Origin: an uncultured Myxococcales bacterium
GTDB lineage: Bacteria; Myxococcota_A; Polyangia; Polyangiales; Polyangiaceae
Direction of reading: 5' to 3'
Length of the DNA: 64,000 bases
Assembly: GCA_937949945.1 (NCBI GenBank)
Contig: CALFEQ010000076.1
Span: 11,440 to 75,439, forward strand
Notes under the pieces: generated by a model
Told to the model about the DNA's origin: nothing
Seen by the model: the letters and a program-made list of their open reading frames with translations, nothing else
Databases searched by the model: none
Shown: piece after piece, positions 17,242 to 25,792 of the stretch
Layout of the letters: every line of letters starts with the position of its first letter
Position numbering within the stretch: the first letter of the stretch is position 1
Program-made: the position numbers and the translations under genes

Positions 17242-17856
17242 TCATCCGTCGTCGTCGGTGTCGTCCCGAGTCGAAGCTTCCGCTTCGACCGGATCGGCGG
17301 CGCCGGCGTCGCCCTGCGGAGCCGAGGCGTCCGCGTCGACCGCATCGGCGGCGAAGCCGTCGTCGATCGGGGCCTCGACCGCCCCACGCGTGCGTCGAGA
17401 CGTTTCGTCGTCGCGCGTGTTCTGGTCCAACCTCTCCGTTCGATAGTACGCGCCGTCGTTTCCGCCGCAGGCCTCGAAGACGATCGCGGACGCGGCGAGC
17501 GCCGCAGCGCGGAGCCACTTGCTCCTCGCCGCCTTCGAGAGCAGCGCGCCCGCCGGAACGATCTTCGCTCCCTCGGGCGCGCCTCCGAGGATCACACGTC
17601 CGTGCACGTCGTAGAGGTAGCGGACGCAGACCGGCCCGCCGCCGATGACCTTTCGCACCTCGGCTTCGCTCATCGCGGACAGGTCGTGGACGACCTTGTT
17701 GCACGCAGCACAAAGGCGCGCGCGCGCCTCCACCGGGGTCATGGAGGTCCAGTCGGCGCCGCACGGAGTGGTGATCGGGATCTCGTCTCGCTGCATCGCG
17801 AGGCGAGACAGCAACGACCGTTCCTCTCGCAAGAGCACGGGGATTTCACGCAGCAT
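17242..17856 (-). CDS. Zinc-ribbon-like protein of a paralogous family (CxxC-LSAM type)
   Basis: Protein of 204 aa without known function. An N-terminal domain reads TPCGADWTSMTP, RARLCAACNKVVHDLSAM and GGPVCVRYLYDVHGRVI: a W..M motif, a CxxC pair, 'LSAM' and a further C-x-R. The same order occurs in the protein at 34287-35018, so the two are paralogs. A membrane-like helix follows (about 125-142, AAALAASAIVFEAC), then an acidic Asp/Ala-rich tail. The CxxC and single cysteines could bind zinc. The start is uncertain: ATG 17856 or 17796; neither has a good ribosome-binding site. Follows ftsH on the same strand. Confidence 0.6.
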   Translation of the reverse strand: MLREIPVLLREERSLLSRLAMQRDEIPITTPCGADWTSMTPVEARARLCAACNKVVHDLSAMSEAEVRKVIGGGPVCVRYLYDVHGRVILGGAPEGAKIVPAGALLSKAARSKWLRAAALAASAIVFEACGGNDGAYYRTERLDQNTRDDETSRRTRGAVEAPIDDGFAADAVDADASAPQGDAGAADPVEAEASTRDDTDDDG

Positions 17857-17903
17857 TACGTGCGCGCGCGGGCGCGGGGCATGATCTTCCGATCGCGCCG
17901 ACC

Positions 17904-19796
17904 TCAAGCCGCGGCGACCGCCGCCCCCGCGCTCGGCGCGGAGCCCGACGGGGCGGCCGGGAGGGCTGCCGTCGACGCCATGATGGCTTCGAGGTCGGCG
18001 CGGTGGAGCGTCTCGCGCTCGAGGAGCGCCGCAGCGATCGCCTCGAGGGCGCGCCGCTCGCGCGTGAGCACCTGGTGTGCTCGGGCCTTCGCCTCCGCGA
18101 CGATGGCCTTGACCTCGCCGTCGATCCGGCGGCGCGTCGCTTCGCTGAGCTCGTGGAAGATCATTCCCTCGCCCCACGTCGGGATGGCGTTCGTTCGGTG
18201 GAACGAGACGGGGCCGAGCGTGTCGCTCATGCCGAAGCGGCAGACCATCATGCGCGCGAGCTCCGTCGCCCGCTCGAGATCGTCGGCGGCGCCGGTCGAG
18301 GGATCGCCCGTCTCGAGCTCCTCCGCCACGCGGCCGCCGAGCAACACGCAGAGGCGGTCGCGGAGCTCGTCGCGGGTCATGAGGTAGCGCTCCTCCGTCG
18401 GGAGCTGCAGCGTGGCGCCCAGCGCGCCCACGGAGCGCGGGATGATCGTCACGCGGTGCACCGGGTCCGCGTGCTTCATCGAGAGCGCGACGAGGGCGTG
18501 CCCCGCCTCGTGGAAGGCGACACGCCGCTTCTCCTCCTCCGTCATCACGCGGCCCTCCTTCTTGAGGCCGAGCTGGATCCGGTCGATCGCCTCCTCGAAG
18601 TCCTGGGCGTCGACCGTATCGCTGCCGCGCCGCACCGACGCGAGCGCCGCCTCGTTGACGACGTTCGCGAGATCCGCGCCCACCATGCCGGGCGTCCGTT
18701 GCGCGACGAAGTCGAGGTCGACGTCGACACCGAGACGGACCTTGCGCGCGTGCACCTGGAGGATGGCCTTGCGGCCGCGCACGTCGGGGCGGTCGACGAC
18801 GATCTGGCGGTCGAAGCGACCCGCCCGGAGGAGCGCGCGGTCGAGGATCTCCGGCCGGTTCGTCGCGGCCATGATCACGATCCCGGCGCCGGAGTCGAAG
18901 CCGTCCATCTCGACGAGGAGCTGGTTGAGCGTCTGCTCGCGCTCCTCGTTCGCGACGAAGCCCTGCGCGCCCGAGCGGGCCTTGCCGACGGCGTCGAGCT
19001 CGTCGATGAAGATGATGCACGGCGCGCGCTCCTTCGCCTGCTCGAACAGGTCGCGGACGCGAGACGCGCCCACGCCGACGAACATCTCGACGAACTCCGA
19101 GCCCGACATCGAGAAGAAGGGCACGCCCGACTCGCCGGCGACGGCCTTCGCCAGCAAGGTCTTGCCCGTGCCCGGCGCGCCGACGAGCAATACGCCCTTC
19201 GGCACGCGCGCGCCGACGGCCTTGTACTTCGCCGGGTCCTTCAGGAACCGGACGACCTCCTCGAGCTCGGCCTTCGCCTCGTCGACGCCCGCGACGTCCG
19301 CGAAGGTCGTCGCGTTCTCGGAGCTGCGATCGTGCAGGCGCGCCTTGCTGCGACCGAACGTCATCGGACGCCCGCGCGCCCCGCGCCAGAGAGCGAACGG
19401 CAGGCCGGAGAAGAGGAGCCAGATCAAGGCGAGCGGCAGCAGCGACCACCAGATCCACGCCGTCGACGGCGGCTCCGGCTTGCCGCTGACGACCACGCCC
19501 TTCTTCTGCATCGCCTCGACGAGCCCGCGCTCATCCATGTTCGGGATCCGATCGGCGATCACCAGCTCGTCGGGTTTGCCCTCTTCGCCACGCAGCGTCG
19601 CTGCGATGTCGAGCGGTCCGACCTGCGCGTCCTTGACGCGCCCGGCCTCCACGGCCGCGACGAGCTCGCTGATGGCGATCTTCCTGGGCTCGACCGCGCG
19701 TCGGCTCGACAGCCCGATCCACGTGACGAGGGTGAGCGCTGCGAGCGCGCCCACGACGAAGCGAAAGATTCTGACGCGAGGGCTCGAGGGGCTCAT
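17904..19796 (-). CDS. ftsH: ATP-dependent zinc metalloprotease FtsH
   Basis: Membrane AAA+ protease of 630 aa. The first helix is at about 12-30, a periplasmic domain follows, and the second helix lies near 113-133. Walker A GAPGTGKT (about 205-212), Walker B IIFIDELDAVG, the second region of homology AATNRPEILDRALLRAGRFDR, and zinc motif HEAGH (about 427-431) are all intact. Degrades misfolded membrane proteins and regulators. The C-terminal Ala/Pro tail is short. It lies 30 bp downstream of the small gene at 19827-20099, same strand, so the pair is probably driven by the sigma-54-type promoter at 20133-20148. Confidence 0.95.
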   Translation of the reverse strand: MSPSSPRVRIFRFVVGALAALTLVTWIGLSSRRAVEPRKIAISELVAAVEAGRVKDAQVGPLDIAATLRGEEGKPDELVIADRIPNMDERGLVEAMQKKGVVVSGKPEPPSTAWIWWSLLPLALIWLLFSGLPFALWRGARGRPMTFGRSKARLHDRSSENATTFADVAGVDEAKAELEEVVRFLKDPAKYKAVGARVPKGVLLVGAPGTGKTLLAKAVAGESGVPFFSMSGSEFVEMFVGVGASRVRDLFEQAKERAPCIIFIDELDAVGKARSGAQGFVANEEREQTLNQLLVEMDGFDSGAGIVIMAATNRPEILDRALLRAGRFDRQIVVDRPDVRGRKAILQVHARKVRLGVDVDLDFVAQRTPGMVGADLANVVNEAALASVRRGSDTVDAQDFEEAIDRIQLGLKKEGRVMTEEEKRRVAFHEAGHALVALSMKHADPVHRVTIIPRSVGALGATLQLPTEERYLMTRDELRDRLCVLLGGRVAEELETGDPSTGAADDLERATELARMMVCRFGMSDTLGPVSFHRTNAIPTWGEGMIFHELSEATRRRIDGEVKAIVAEAKARAHQVLTRERRALEAIAAALLERETLHRADLEAIMASTAALPAAPSGSAPSAGAAVAAA

Positions 19797-19826
19797 GCCT
19801 GCAACCTAAGCAGCACGCACGCGATG

Positions 19827-20099
19827 TCACGCGCAGCGGCGCGGCTCCTCGACGACCCGGAGGAGCGCCTCGGCCGCCTCGAGCGTCCGGCATCCGAGCC
19901 GCGCGAGCTCTTCCACGAGCTGCTGGTTCACGCCCTCGTAGGACTCGCCGCTCGGCACGAGCCGCTCCAACTCGTCGAGCAGCATGCGGACACAGGCGGC
20001 CTGGTTGCGAACGCTGGCGACGGCCGCGGCGGCGCCCGTCGTCGAGGCCGGGGCGGGGGTCGCGGGCTTCGTCGGGACGATGCGAGTGATGGTCGGCAT
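19827..20099 (-). CDS. Small helical protein preceding ftsH
   Basis: Protein of 90 aa, not recognised. The first 30 residues are Thr/Ala/Pro-rich and probably flexible; residues 33-88 look helical (VRMLLDELERLVPSGES, VNQQLVEELARLGCRTL). No signal peptide. The start is secure: ATG 20099 has GGAGGAACCGAC before it, and a sigma-54-type promoter predicts a 23-base leader. It is the first gene of a unit with ftsH, so a link to protease control or to the stress regulon is possible. Confidence 0.65.
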   Translation of the reverse strand: MPTITRIVPTKPATPAPASTTGAAAAVASVRNQAACVRMLLDELERLVPSGESYEGVNQQLVEELARLGCRTLEAAEALLRVVEEPRRCA

Positions 20100-20132
20100 G
20101 TCGGTTCCTCCGGGCTCGGGCCCTCCGCACCT

Positions 20133-20148
20133 CGCAAGAGCGAGGCCA
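20133..20148 (-). promoter_or_regulatory. Sigma-54-type promoter of the 90-aa gene and ftsH
   Basis: Minus strand TGGCCT-CGCTC-TTGCG: TGGC and TTGC exact with GG-N10-GC spacing. The predicted start is near 20122, leaving a 23-base leader with a strong ribosome-binding site. This is the cleanest of the -24/-12 sites in the window together with 25793. Confidence 0.7.
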
Positions 20149-20231
20149 CGCGCCGCCCCCCTCCTTCGAACCGTGGGTCGCGCGCGTGGCCGAGCTCGGA
20201 GCTCGGCTGGGGACGCACGACCGGCGTCGGC

Positions 20232-20246
20232 GTGCAGTTCTTGCGC
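20232..20246. promoter_or_regulatory. Near-perfect CGCA-N5-TGC(A) inverted repeat upstream of the ftsH unit
   Basis: On the minus strand GCGCA-AGAAC-TGCAC: four of five arm bases pair. It lies about 84-98 bp upstream of the -24 box at 20148, comparable to the repeats before hpf, ccoI and the gene at 25843. Confidence 0.35.
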
Positions 20247-20252
20247 GTCAGC

Positions 20253-20867
20253 CTAGCCGGCCCCGTTCGAGGCGTCGCACGCGTGCGCGGTCACCTCCGC
20301 GCGGATGGCGGCGAGCGCGTGCTCGGCCTTGACCATGAAATCTTCGTTGCCATCGATGATCACGCGTCGCGGATGTCGTGCCCAGACCTCGAGGAGCCGC
20401 AGGTCCACCTCGCGGGCCTGCGCGTGCGTCTCGCGGCGGAGCTCGGTCTGCCGGTACTCGGAGGCTCGCTCGGGAACGCGCAGGTGGATGACCGCGGCAT
20501 ACCGCGCGAGCTCCTTCTCCATGCTCGTCTGGAGCTCGGCGAAGAAGTCGTCCCAGCGTCCCGGCCAGTAGGCCAGCGCATCGAGCGTGCCCCGATCACA
20601 GAGGGCGACGGAGAGGTCGTCGCCGAGCGCCATCGTCTCGAGCTCGCATTGCACGCGGTAGATCGCGCGCTGCGCGCACCGACGTGGGGTGTCTCCGTCG
20701 CGACGAGGGAAGCCTCCCGAGAACACGATGCTCGCCGACTCGGGCAGCACGTCGACGTGCCGGCACAGCTCGCGCCGGGCGAGCTCGAGGACCGCGGTCT
20801 TGCCGGCGCCGGGTCCTCCCGTGACGACGACACGGCGCGGGGCTGGATGAAACGGATACGAGACCAT
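20253..20867 (-). CDS. AAA_28-type P-loop NTPase
   Basis: Cytoplasmic P-loop protein of 204 aa. Walker A is VVVTGGPGAGKTAVLEL (GGPGAGKT about residues 17-24). LPESASIVFSGGFPRR and LCDRGTLDALAYWPG follow in the order of the AAA_28 / kinase-like NTPase family, with RVPERASEYRQTELRRE as the likely lid segment and RRVIIDGNEDF near the end. A small-molecule kinase or signalling NTPase is the usual guess for the family; the substrate is unknown. ATG 20867 is exactly 13 bases after the GC of a -24/-12 element. Divergent from the CBS gene at 21062. Confidence 0.75.
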   Translation of the reverse strand: MVSYPFHPAPRRVVVTGGPGAGKTAVLELARRELCRHVDVLPESASIVFSGGFPRRDGDTPRRCAQRAIYRVQCELETMALGDDLSVALCDRGTLDALAYWPGRWDDFFAELQTSMEKELARYAAVIHLRVPERASEYRQTELRRETHAQAREVDLRLLEVWARHPRRVIIDGNEDFMVKAEHALAAIRAEVTAHACDASNGAG

Positions 20868-20879
20868 GCGCACCCACGG

Positions 20880-20895
20880 TGCAGCTCGCGTGCCT
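20880..20895 (-). promoter_or_regulatory. Sigma-54-type promoter of the NTPase gene
   Basis: Minus strand AGGCAC-GCGAG-CTGCA, five of six bases at -24 and four of five at -12. The predicted start is near 20869, two bases before the ATG. Confidence 0.5.
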
Positions 20896-21033
20896 CTTCC
20901 GTGCGCCGGCGGCGACGCCCCGGACACGCACGCCCCGCGCCTCGAGGCGCAAGCTTCGCGCGCTCTTCCGTGCATCGCCCGCGAGCGCCGCCGTTCGAGC
21001 CTCCGATCGACGCGTTCGAGCCCGGACGGAGCG

Positions 21034-21049
21034 CGGCACGCCGCTCGCA
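21034..21049 (+). promoter_or_regulatory. Sigma-54-type promoter of the CBS gene at 21062
   Basis: Reads CGGCAC-GCCGC-TCGCA, with GGCAC intact and one mismatch at -12. The predicted start is near 21060, two bases before the ATG, the same geometry as for hpf and the divergent NTPase gene. Confidence 0.45.
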
Positions 21050-21061
21050 CCGCTCGTGGAC

Positions 21062-21544
21062 ATGCACGCCATGCCCGCGCTCCGATCCAAGCATGCCCGA
21101 GCTCCGCTCCGATGCGGCGAGATCATGCGGCGCCCGGTGCACACGGTATTCGAGGGGGACTCCGTGCTCGTCGCGGCGCGCGTGATGCGCGAGGCGGACA
21201 TCGGCTTCCTCCCCGTGCGCGACCGGCGCGACGTCATCGTCGGCGTCCTCACCGATCGCGACATCGCGACCCGCGTCTGCGCGGAGGCCGTCGATCCCGT
21301 GACGGCGCTCGTCCGGAACGTCATGACGCGAGGGGTGATCGCCTGCCGAGCCGGGGACCCGGTCACGAAGGCGGTCGCGCTGATGCGCCGGCATCGGGTG
21401 ACGCGGATCATCATCCTCGATGCGCGCGGCGCCGCCGAAGGCGTGCTCAGCCTCTCGGACGTCGCCCAGTACGAGCGTCCGGCGAAGATCGGCAGGACGC
21501 TCCAGACGGTCGCCGAGCGCAAGTACGCGCCCGAGCGACCGTGA
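21062..21544 (+). CDS. CBS-domain-pair protein
   Basis: Cytoplasmic protein of 160 aa made almost entirely of two CBS domains (Bateman module). CBS1 runs from IMRRPVHTVFEGDSV to VGVLTDRDIATRV (about 21-75), CBS2 from VMTRGVIACRAGDPV to GVLSLSDVAQY (about 89-140). Such proteins bind adenine nucleotides and act as energy-state sensors, often of unknown target. An in-frame extension to 20879 is possible but Arg/Ala-rich and not conserved in character, so ATG 21062 (or 21071) is preferred. It converges on the secreted hydrolase gene with 9 bp between. Confidence 0.85.
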   Translation: MHAMPALRSKHARAPLRCGEIMRRPVHTVFEGDSVLVAARVMREADIGFLPVRDRRDVIVGVLTDRDIATRVCAEAVDPVTALVRNVMTRGVIACRAGDPVTKAVALMRRHRVTRIIILDARGAAEGVLSLSDVAQYERPAKIGRTLQTVAERKYAPERP

Positions 21545-21553
21545 CCGCCGCGG

Positions 21554-22987
21554 CTACGGCACGTCGAGCTCGAAATGCACCGCCCAATTGTGGAGCTCGT
21601 ACGGTTTGCCCGACTCGTCCACGTGGAAACCGACGGTCGTGTCCGAGTCGCGGAGGTTGCCGCGCGCGCCTTTCTCGGGACCGGGGCAAGCGTCGGGGAC
21701 GGGCGCGTTCAGCGCGTAGCGGAGCTTCTTGTCCTTCCCCGTGGGGACGTTCGAGAGCGTGATCTTCACGGCGTCGGGACCGTCGAGCGAGACGTCCTCG
21801 ATGGTCGCGGACGACGTGCTGTCCACGTAGGTGAAGCCGTAGTTTCCGGGGTCCTTCACCCGTGTCGTGTCGATCACGAGCGGAGGCACCGGGACGATGA
21901 ATCTTACGCGGAGCACCGCCCCGTCGCGCGTGATAGAGATCGGGCGTAGCGGCTCCCATACACCCCCTTCGACCACCACCTTCTGGTACGCCTTCGCGAA
22001 GTACGCGCCGAGCCTCCGCTGCGAATGGTTCGAGTAGTGGAGGCAGTCTTCGTAGTGGACGAAGGGATAGTTCGGCGTCACGACGATGACCTTGCCGGGC
22101 GCCCGGACGTGAGCCGCGAGCTGCCGCACGGGGATGACGCTCGCGGGGACGTCCGTCCAGCTCCCGAACTGCGAGATGAAGAGCGGAATCGGCTCGGACT
22201 GTCCGGTGATCGCGCGGATGCTCGTCTCGTAGTCGCGCTGCCACTCGAGGAGCGCCTCCGTGTAGTCCCCCACCTCGCCCTTACCGTCGTTGCGCTGGAC
22301 GGTCGTGCGCAGCTCGTTCTCTCGATCGTAGTGATCGGAGCCGCCGTGGATGGCCGTGACCGCACGGACGACGTAGGTCTTGTTCTGGGCGGCCGCGATC
22401 CGCATCGCGTCCTTCACCTGCGTGAGCCCTTCGTCGAACGGCGACAGGTACCCCTGATCGGCGAGGTAGCGGCACGGGTTCTTCTTGAGGCACCAGTACG
22501 TGTTGCCGCTCCGGCCATGGATGCTCACGAGGATGTCGTGCCGGGCCGGTAGGCCGACGCTCGCGAGCCACGCGCGCGCGAAGACGCTCGCCTGGTTGGC
22601 GAAGCCGGAGGACATCGTCTCGACGGGGTAGTCGTGGTACCGGTCTCCCTCGACGAGCGGCACGAAGCCGGTGGGCTGCTCGTACTCCTTGCAGCCCTCG
22701 GCGTCGCACCCCTCCGTCGGCGAGTTCCGGCCCGTCATCACGCCGACGTCGAAAGAGAGATTGCCGAAGGGCTGCTCCTTCGTGAGCGGAGGCGACGCGC
22801 CGTTGGCCGTGCAGTCGGACTGGCCGGTCGAAAGGACGTGGTTGATGTCGTAGTGCTCGTACGTCGTACGGCGGCCTCCGTCGGGGAGCCCGCCGTCCGA
22901 AGGCGCGCCGGACGAGGACCCGTCGCTGGAGTCGCGGGTCGAGCACGAGACCAACGCGAGGAAGGTGGCCGCGAGAAGCGCTCGCAC
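21554..22987 (-). CDS. Secreted SGNH/sialate-esterase-like lipoprotein
   Basis: Lipoprotein of 477 aa with GTG start; the signal peptide RALLAATFLALVSC ends at cysteine about 15, and the mature start is Ser/Asp/Gly-rich. The middle resembles the SGNH hydrolase/sialate O-acetylesterase fold: GQSDCTANG near the start could be the nucleophile block, ILVSIHGRSGNTYW a central strand, and HYEDCLHYSNHSQRRLGAYFAKAY matches the C-terminal 'DxxH' block with H-Y-S-N-H-S. The last 110 residues look like a beta-sandwich. Carbohydrate de-esterification outside the cell is a reasonable guess. A -10-like TACAAT lies seven bases before the GTG. Divergent from 23053 by 65 bp. Confidence 0.65.
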   Translation of the reverse strand: MRALLAATFLALVSCSTRDSSDGSSSGAPSDGGLPDGGRRTTYEHYDINHVLSTGQSDCTANGASPPLTKEQPFGNLSFDVGVMTGRNSPTEGCDAEGCKEYEQPTGFVPLVEGDRYHDYPVETMSSGFANQASVFARAWLASVGLPARHDILVSIHGRSGNTYWCLKKNPCRYLADQGYLSPFDEGLTQVKDAMRIAAAQNKTYVVRAVTAIHGGSDHYDRENELRTTVQRNDGKGEVGDYTEALLEWQRDYETSIRAITGQSEPIPLFISQFGSWTDVPASVIPVRQLAAHVRAPGKVIVVTPNYPFVHYEDCLHYSNHSQRRLGAYFAKAYQKVVVEGGVWEPLRPISITRDGAVLRVRFIVPVPPLVIDTTRVKDPGNYGFTYVDSTSSATIEDVSLDGPDAVKITLSNVPTGKDKKLRYALNAPVPDACPGPEKGARGNLRDSDTTVGFHVDESGKPYELHNWAVHFELDVP

Positions 22988-23052
22988 GCCGACGATTGTA
23001 ACCGCGCGCCACCTGGAGGACCTCCCGGTGGCGGTGGACTGGTATCCTGGTC

Positions 23053-24675
23053 GTGTTGCTGCCCCCCGAGCCATCGAGCCCCCCATCCTCCGGACGCACA
23101 CGTGCAAGGCGCCTCGCCCTCGTCGGCGCGCTCGCGACCTCCGCGGCGCTCGGCGCGTGCTCGCTGACGTCGCTCGACGAATTCACCGGCGGAGCCGTCG
23201 ACGATGCCGGCATCGACGGCGGACCGGACTCCGGCGTCGCGTCCTCGAGCGACTCCGGGCGCGAATCGGACGGCTCCGGGCCGATCGCGGGGGTGCCCAA
23301 GCATCCGCCGTCGTCGATCCGTTTCCGAGACCGCGACATCGCCGCCGGCGCGATCAACGGCACGCTCGTCGTCGAGCCCGCCAGCGACGAGAGCGACGTC
23401 CGCTCGTACAAGGTCTACTGGGGAAGCGACGCGAAGACGAAGCTGTCCGTCGTCGCGACGGCCGAGAAGACCGGACTGCCGTTCACCCTGCCGCTCGTGG
23501 GCCCGCTCCCGCCTGGTGCGACACACCTCTTGGCCTTCAGCGCGAACGACGTGGGCGAATCGACGCAGGCGGCCGTGGTGGGGCCCATCGACAACCGCGT
23601 GACGATGGCGCCGCTGTCCGCCGTCGGCGGCCTCTTCCCGTCGGCGGCCATCGACTCGACGAACCGAAAGCTCCTCGTCGCCTTCACGGATCCGAACGCC
23701 GAGGGCCGGCCTGCGCTCCTGCGGTGTGAGCTCGACGGCACGAGCTGCGCGTACCACGACGTGTCGGCGGGACAGGCCCGGAACAACGGAATGCCACCAA
23801 AGCTCCTGCTCGACACGATCCGCGGCAAGCTCCTCGTCGTCGCCCAGAACACGGCGGCCACCGGCGGCGGGCTCTCGCTGTTGCGCTGCGAGCTCGACGG
23901 GACGGCCTGCACGCACACCGATCTCGTGGGTAGCTGTGGCCCGTGTGGCAACGATCCTTCGGCTGCGATCGACACGGACGCGCAGAAGCTCCTCATCGTC
24001 ACGTACGACGATACCGTCGGCGGCAAACCCACGCTCTTCCGTTGCGAGCTCGACGGGACGGCCTGCACGAGCACCGACATCTCCGCCGATCAGCCGGAGG
24101 GATCGGGGTTCGGCCCGCAGGTCCTCGTCGATCGGCAGAACAAGAAGCTCCTCGTCGTGACGACGAACTACGCGAACGCGCGCAAGGCGAGCCTCTTCCA
24201 CTGCAACCTCGACGGAACGAGCTGCACGCACCGTCACATCTCCGTGAATCAGCCGAACGACTCCGGCCTCTCGCCATCGGCCATGATCGACGAGACCGAA
24301 GGCAAGCTCCTCGTCGTCACGTCGAACGGCGGCGCGTCCAACAAACCTTGGCTCTTCCGCTGCAACCTCGACGGCACGGGGTGCACGAGCACGGACATCT
24401 CGGCCGGGCAAGGCCCTCTGAGCACCGTCGGGTCGGTCGCCGTGCTCGACGCCGAGAATCGCGCCTTCTTCGTCGTCAGGGCATGGATGAAGCCCCCCTC
24501 CCTCTTCCGATGCAACGTCGACGGCACCGGCTGCGTGCACCACCCGCTCGCGGACGGCGCCGCCGTACTGGCACACAGCCCCAGCCCCGTCGTCGATCCC
24601 ACGAGCGGGACGCTCGTGATTGCCGCGACAAACCAGGAGACCGGCGCTCTCGTCCGGTTCTCGCTCGGGCTCTGA
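23053..24675 (+). CDS. Lipoprotein with FN3-like domain and seven-fold repeat (probable beta-propeller)
   Basis: Secreted lipoprotein of 540 aa. The start is GTG 23053; the signal peptide has a basic n-region (RTRARR) and ends LGAC (about residue 36). A fibronectin-like domain (about 85-175, SYKVYWGSDA...LLAFSANDVGES) is followed by seven repeats of about 50 residues to the C-terminus. Each holds a 'KLLVV' strand and most end LFRCELDGTxC, giving two cysteines spaced seven apart per unit. Seven repeats suggest a seven-bladed propeller with one hairpin disulfide per blade. Ligand unknown. Other start codons within the first 20 residues are possible. Confidence 0.7.
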   Translation: MLLPPEPSSPPSSGRTRARRLALVGALATSAALGACSLTSLDEFTGGAVDDAGIDGGPDSGVASSSDSGRESDGSGPIAGVPKHPPSSIRFRDRDIAAGAINGTLVVEPASDESDVRSYKVYWGSDAKTKLSVVATAEKTGLPFTLPLVGPLPPGATHLLAFSANDVGESTQAAVVGPIDNRVTMAPLSAVGGLFPSAAIDSTNRKLLVAFTDPNAEGRPALLRCELDGTSCAYHDVSAGQARNNGMPPKLLLDTIRGKLLVVAQNTAATGGGLSLLRCELDGTACTHTDLVGSCGPCGNDPSAAIDTDAQKLLIVTYDDTVGGKPTLFRCELDGTACTSTDISADQPEGSGFGPQVLVDRQNKKLLVVTTNYANARKASLFHCNLDGTSCTHRHISVNQPNDSGLSPSAMIDETEGKLLVVTSNGGASNKPWLFRCNLDGTGCTSTDISAGQGPLSTVGSVAVLDAENRAFFVVRAWMKPPSLFRCNVDGTGCVHHPLADGAAVLAHSPSPVVDPTSGTLVIAATNQETGALVRFSLGL

Positions 24676-24704
24676 GCCGCAAGAACGAGAAGCGACCGGC
24701 GCGA

Positions 24705-25613
24705 TCAGGCCGCGAACGCCCTCGAAATGGCCTCTGCCCCGCTCGTCGTCTCGAGCCACGGATAGAGGAGCTGCTCCTCCTTCTCCCCGTGCGCGCGGAG
24801 CTGGCGGACGAGGGCCTCGGCCTGGCTCTCTCCGATCACGTGGAGCTCGATGCCGACGGCGAGCGCGTCGAGCGTCCTCCGCAGCTCGTCGTGCTCGCGC
24901 TGGAGCGCGGCGGCGTCTTTCGCGCTCGACTCACGGAACGCGGGGAAGATGCGCTCCTCCTCGAACGCCATGTGCGCGCGCAGGGCAGGCTCGAACCGAG
25001 CGAACTGCGCGCGGACGTCGGCCCAGTCGCCGTGACGCCAGGTCTCGAGCAGGGCGGCGTACTCTCCTTCGAGCCGCACATGCTCCGCGCGCAGCAACGT
25101 CGCCAGCAGCGCGTACGGCGGCTTCGTGAGCCCTGCGCGCTCGTCCGGCTTCGGCTCGCTCTCGCCGGAGCGCCTCGACGCATCCCCCGGCGGGGTCGGA
25201 CGCACGACCATCACGGGTCGATCGACGTGGTTCACGACCTTCGCCGCCGTCGTGCCGAGCATGCGCGCGAGGAGCCCGTAGCGATGGGCGCCGATCACGA
25301 CGACGTCGGCATCGTAGGCGCGCGCGGCTTCGCAGATGGTCGACCACGGCTCGCCGACCTCGACCGTCACGCCGTCGCGAAGTCGCTCGGGGATGCACTC
25401 CGAACGGAAGACGAGATCCGCCTCCGCTTCCGCGACGAGCGCGTTCATGTCGCCGCCGGGCTCGAAGACGTTGGGGGCGGGCGGCGAGGCCGTCGCGGGC
25501 ACGACCCGCAGGAGCCGAACCTTGGCGCCCGTCACGGTGGCGAGCTCCACCGCCCGGTCGAGGACGAGTCTGGCGGTTTCGGTTCGGTCGAGAGCAGCGA
25601 GGATGCGCTTCAT
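24705..25613 (-). CDS. Universal stress protein fused to a hemerythrin HHE domain
   Basis: Cytoplasmic fusion of 302 aa. Residues 1-150 are a UspA domain (MKRILAALDRTETARLVLD...VVIGAHRYGLLARMLGTT). Its nucleotide loop is GAHRYG rather than the usual GxHGRxG, so ATP binding may be altered. Residues about 165-300 are a hemerythrin/HHE four-helix bundle with ligands visible in LRAEHVRLEGEYA, HMAFEEERIFPAF, LQREHDELRR and HGEKEEQLLYPWLE. A di-iron oxygen or NO sensor linked to a stress domain is a plausible role. ATG 25613; in-frame sequence to 25943 is basic and unlike the domain. Divergent from the gene at 25843. Confidence 0.85.
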   Translation of the reverse strand: MKRILAALDRTETARLVLDRAVELATVTGAKVRLLRVVPATASPPAPNVFEPGGDMNALVAEAEADLVFRSECIPERLRDGVTVEVGEPWSTICEAARAYDADVVVIGAHRYGLLARMLGTTAAKVVNHVDRPVMVVRPTPPGDASRRSGESEPKPDERAGLTKPPYALLATLLRAEHVRLEGEYAALLETWRHGDWADVRAQFARFEPALRAHMAFEEERIFPAFRESSAKDAAALQREHDELRRTLDALAVGIELHVIGESQAEALVRQLRAHGEKEEQLLYPWLETTSGAEAISRAFAA

Positions 25614-25715
25614 GCCCGGACGAGCATCCACTCGCCATGCCAGCGATCCCGTGGCTGCGCTCACGCGGTTTTCTCCGTCCCGCGTCCTCGCGTGCGGCAG
25701 AGGGCTCGATGGTTC

Positions 25716-25732
25716 GGCGCACGGAATGCGCC
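25716..25732. promoter_or_regulatory. Inverted repeat GGCGCA-N5-TGCGCC, candidate activator site
   Basis: Perfect 6-bp arms around CGGAA. A second repeat, CGCGCA-GGT-TGCGCG, follows at 25735-25749. Both lie 44-77 bp upstream of the -24 box at 25793 and about 100-135 bp from the divergent USP-hemerythrin start, so one activator could serve both directions. Confidence 0.5.
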
Positions 25733-25792
25733 CTCGCGCAGGTTGCGCGGCGCGACGCGGGTCGCCGGGCACGACATGGCGCCCTTCGTGGC

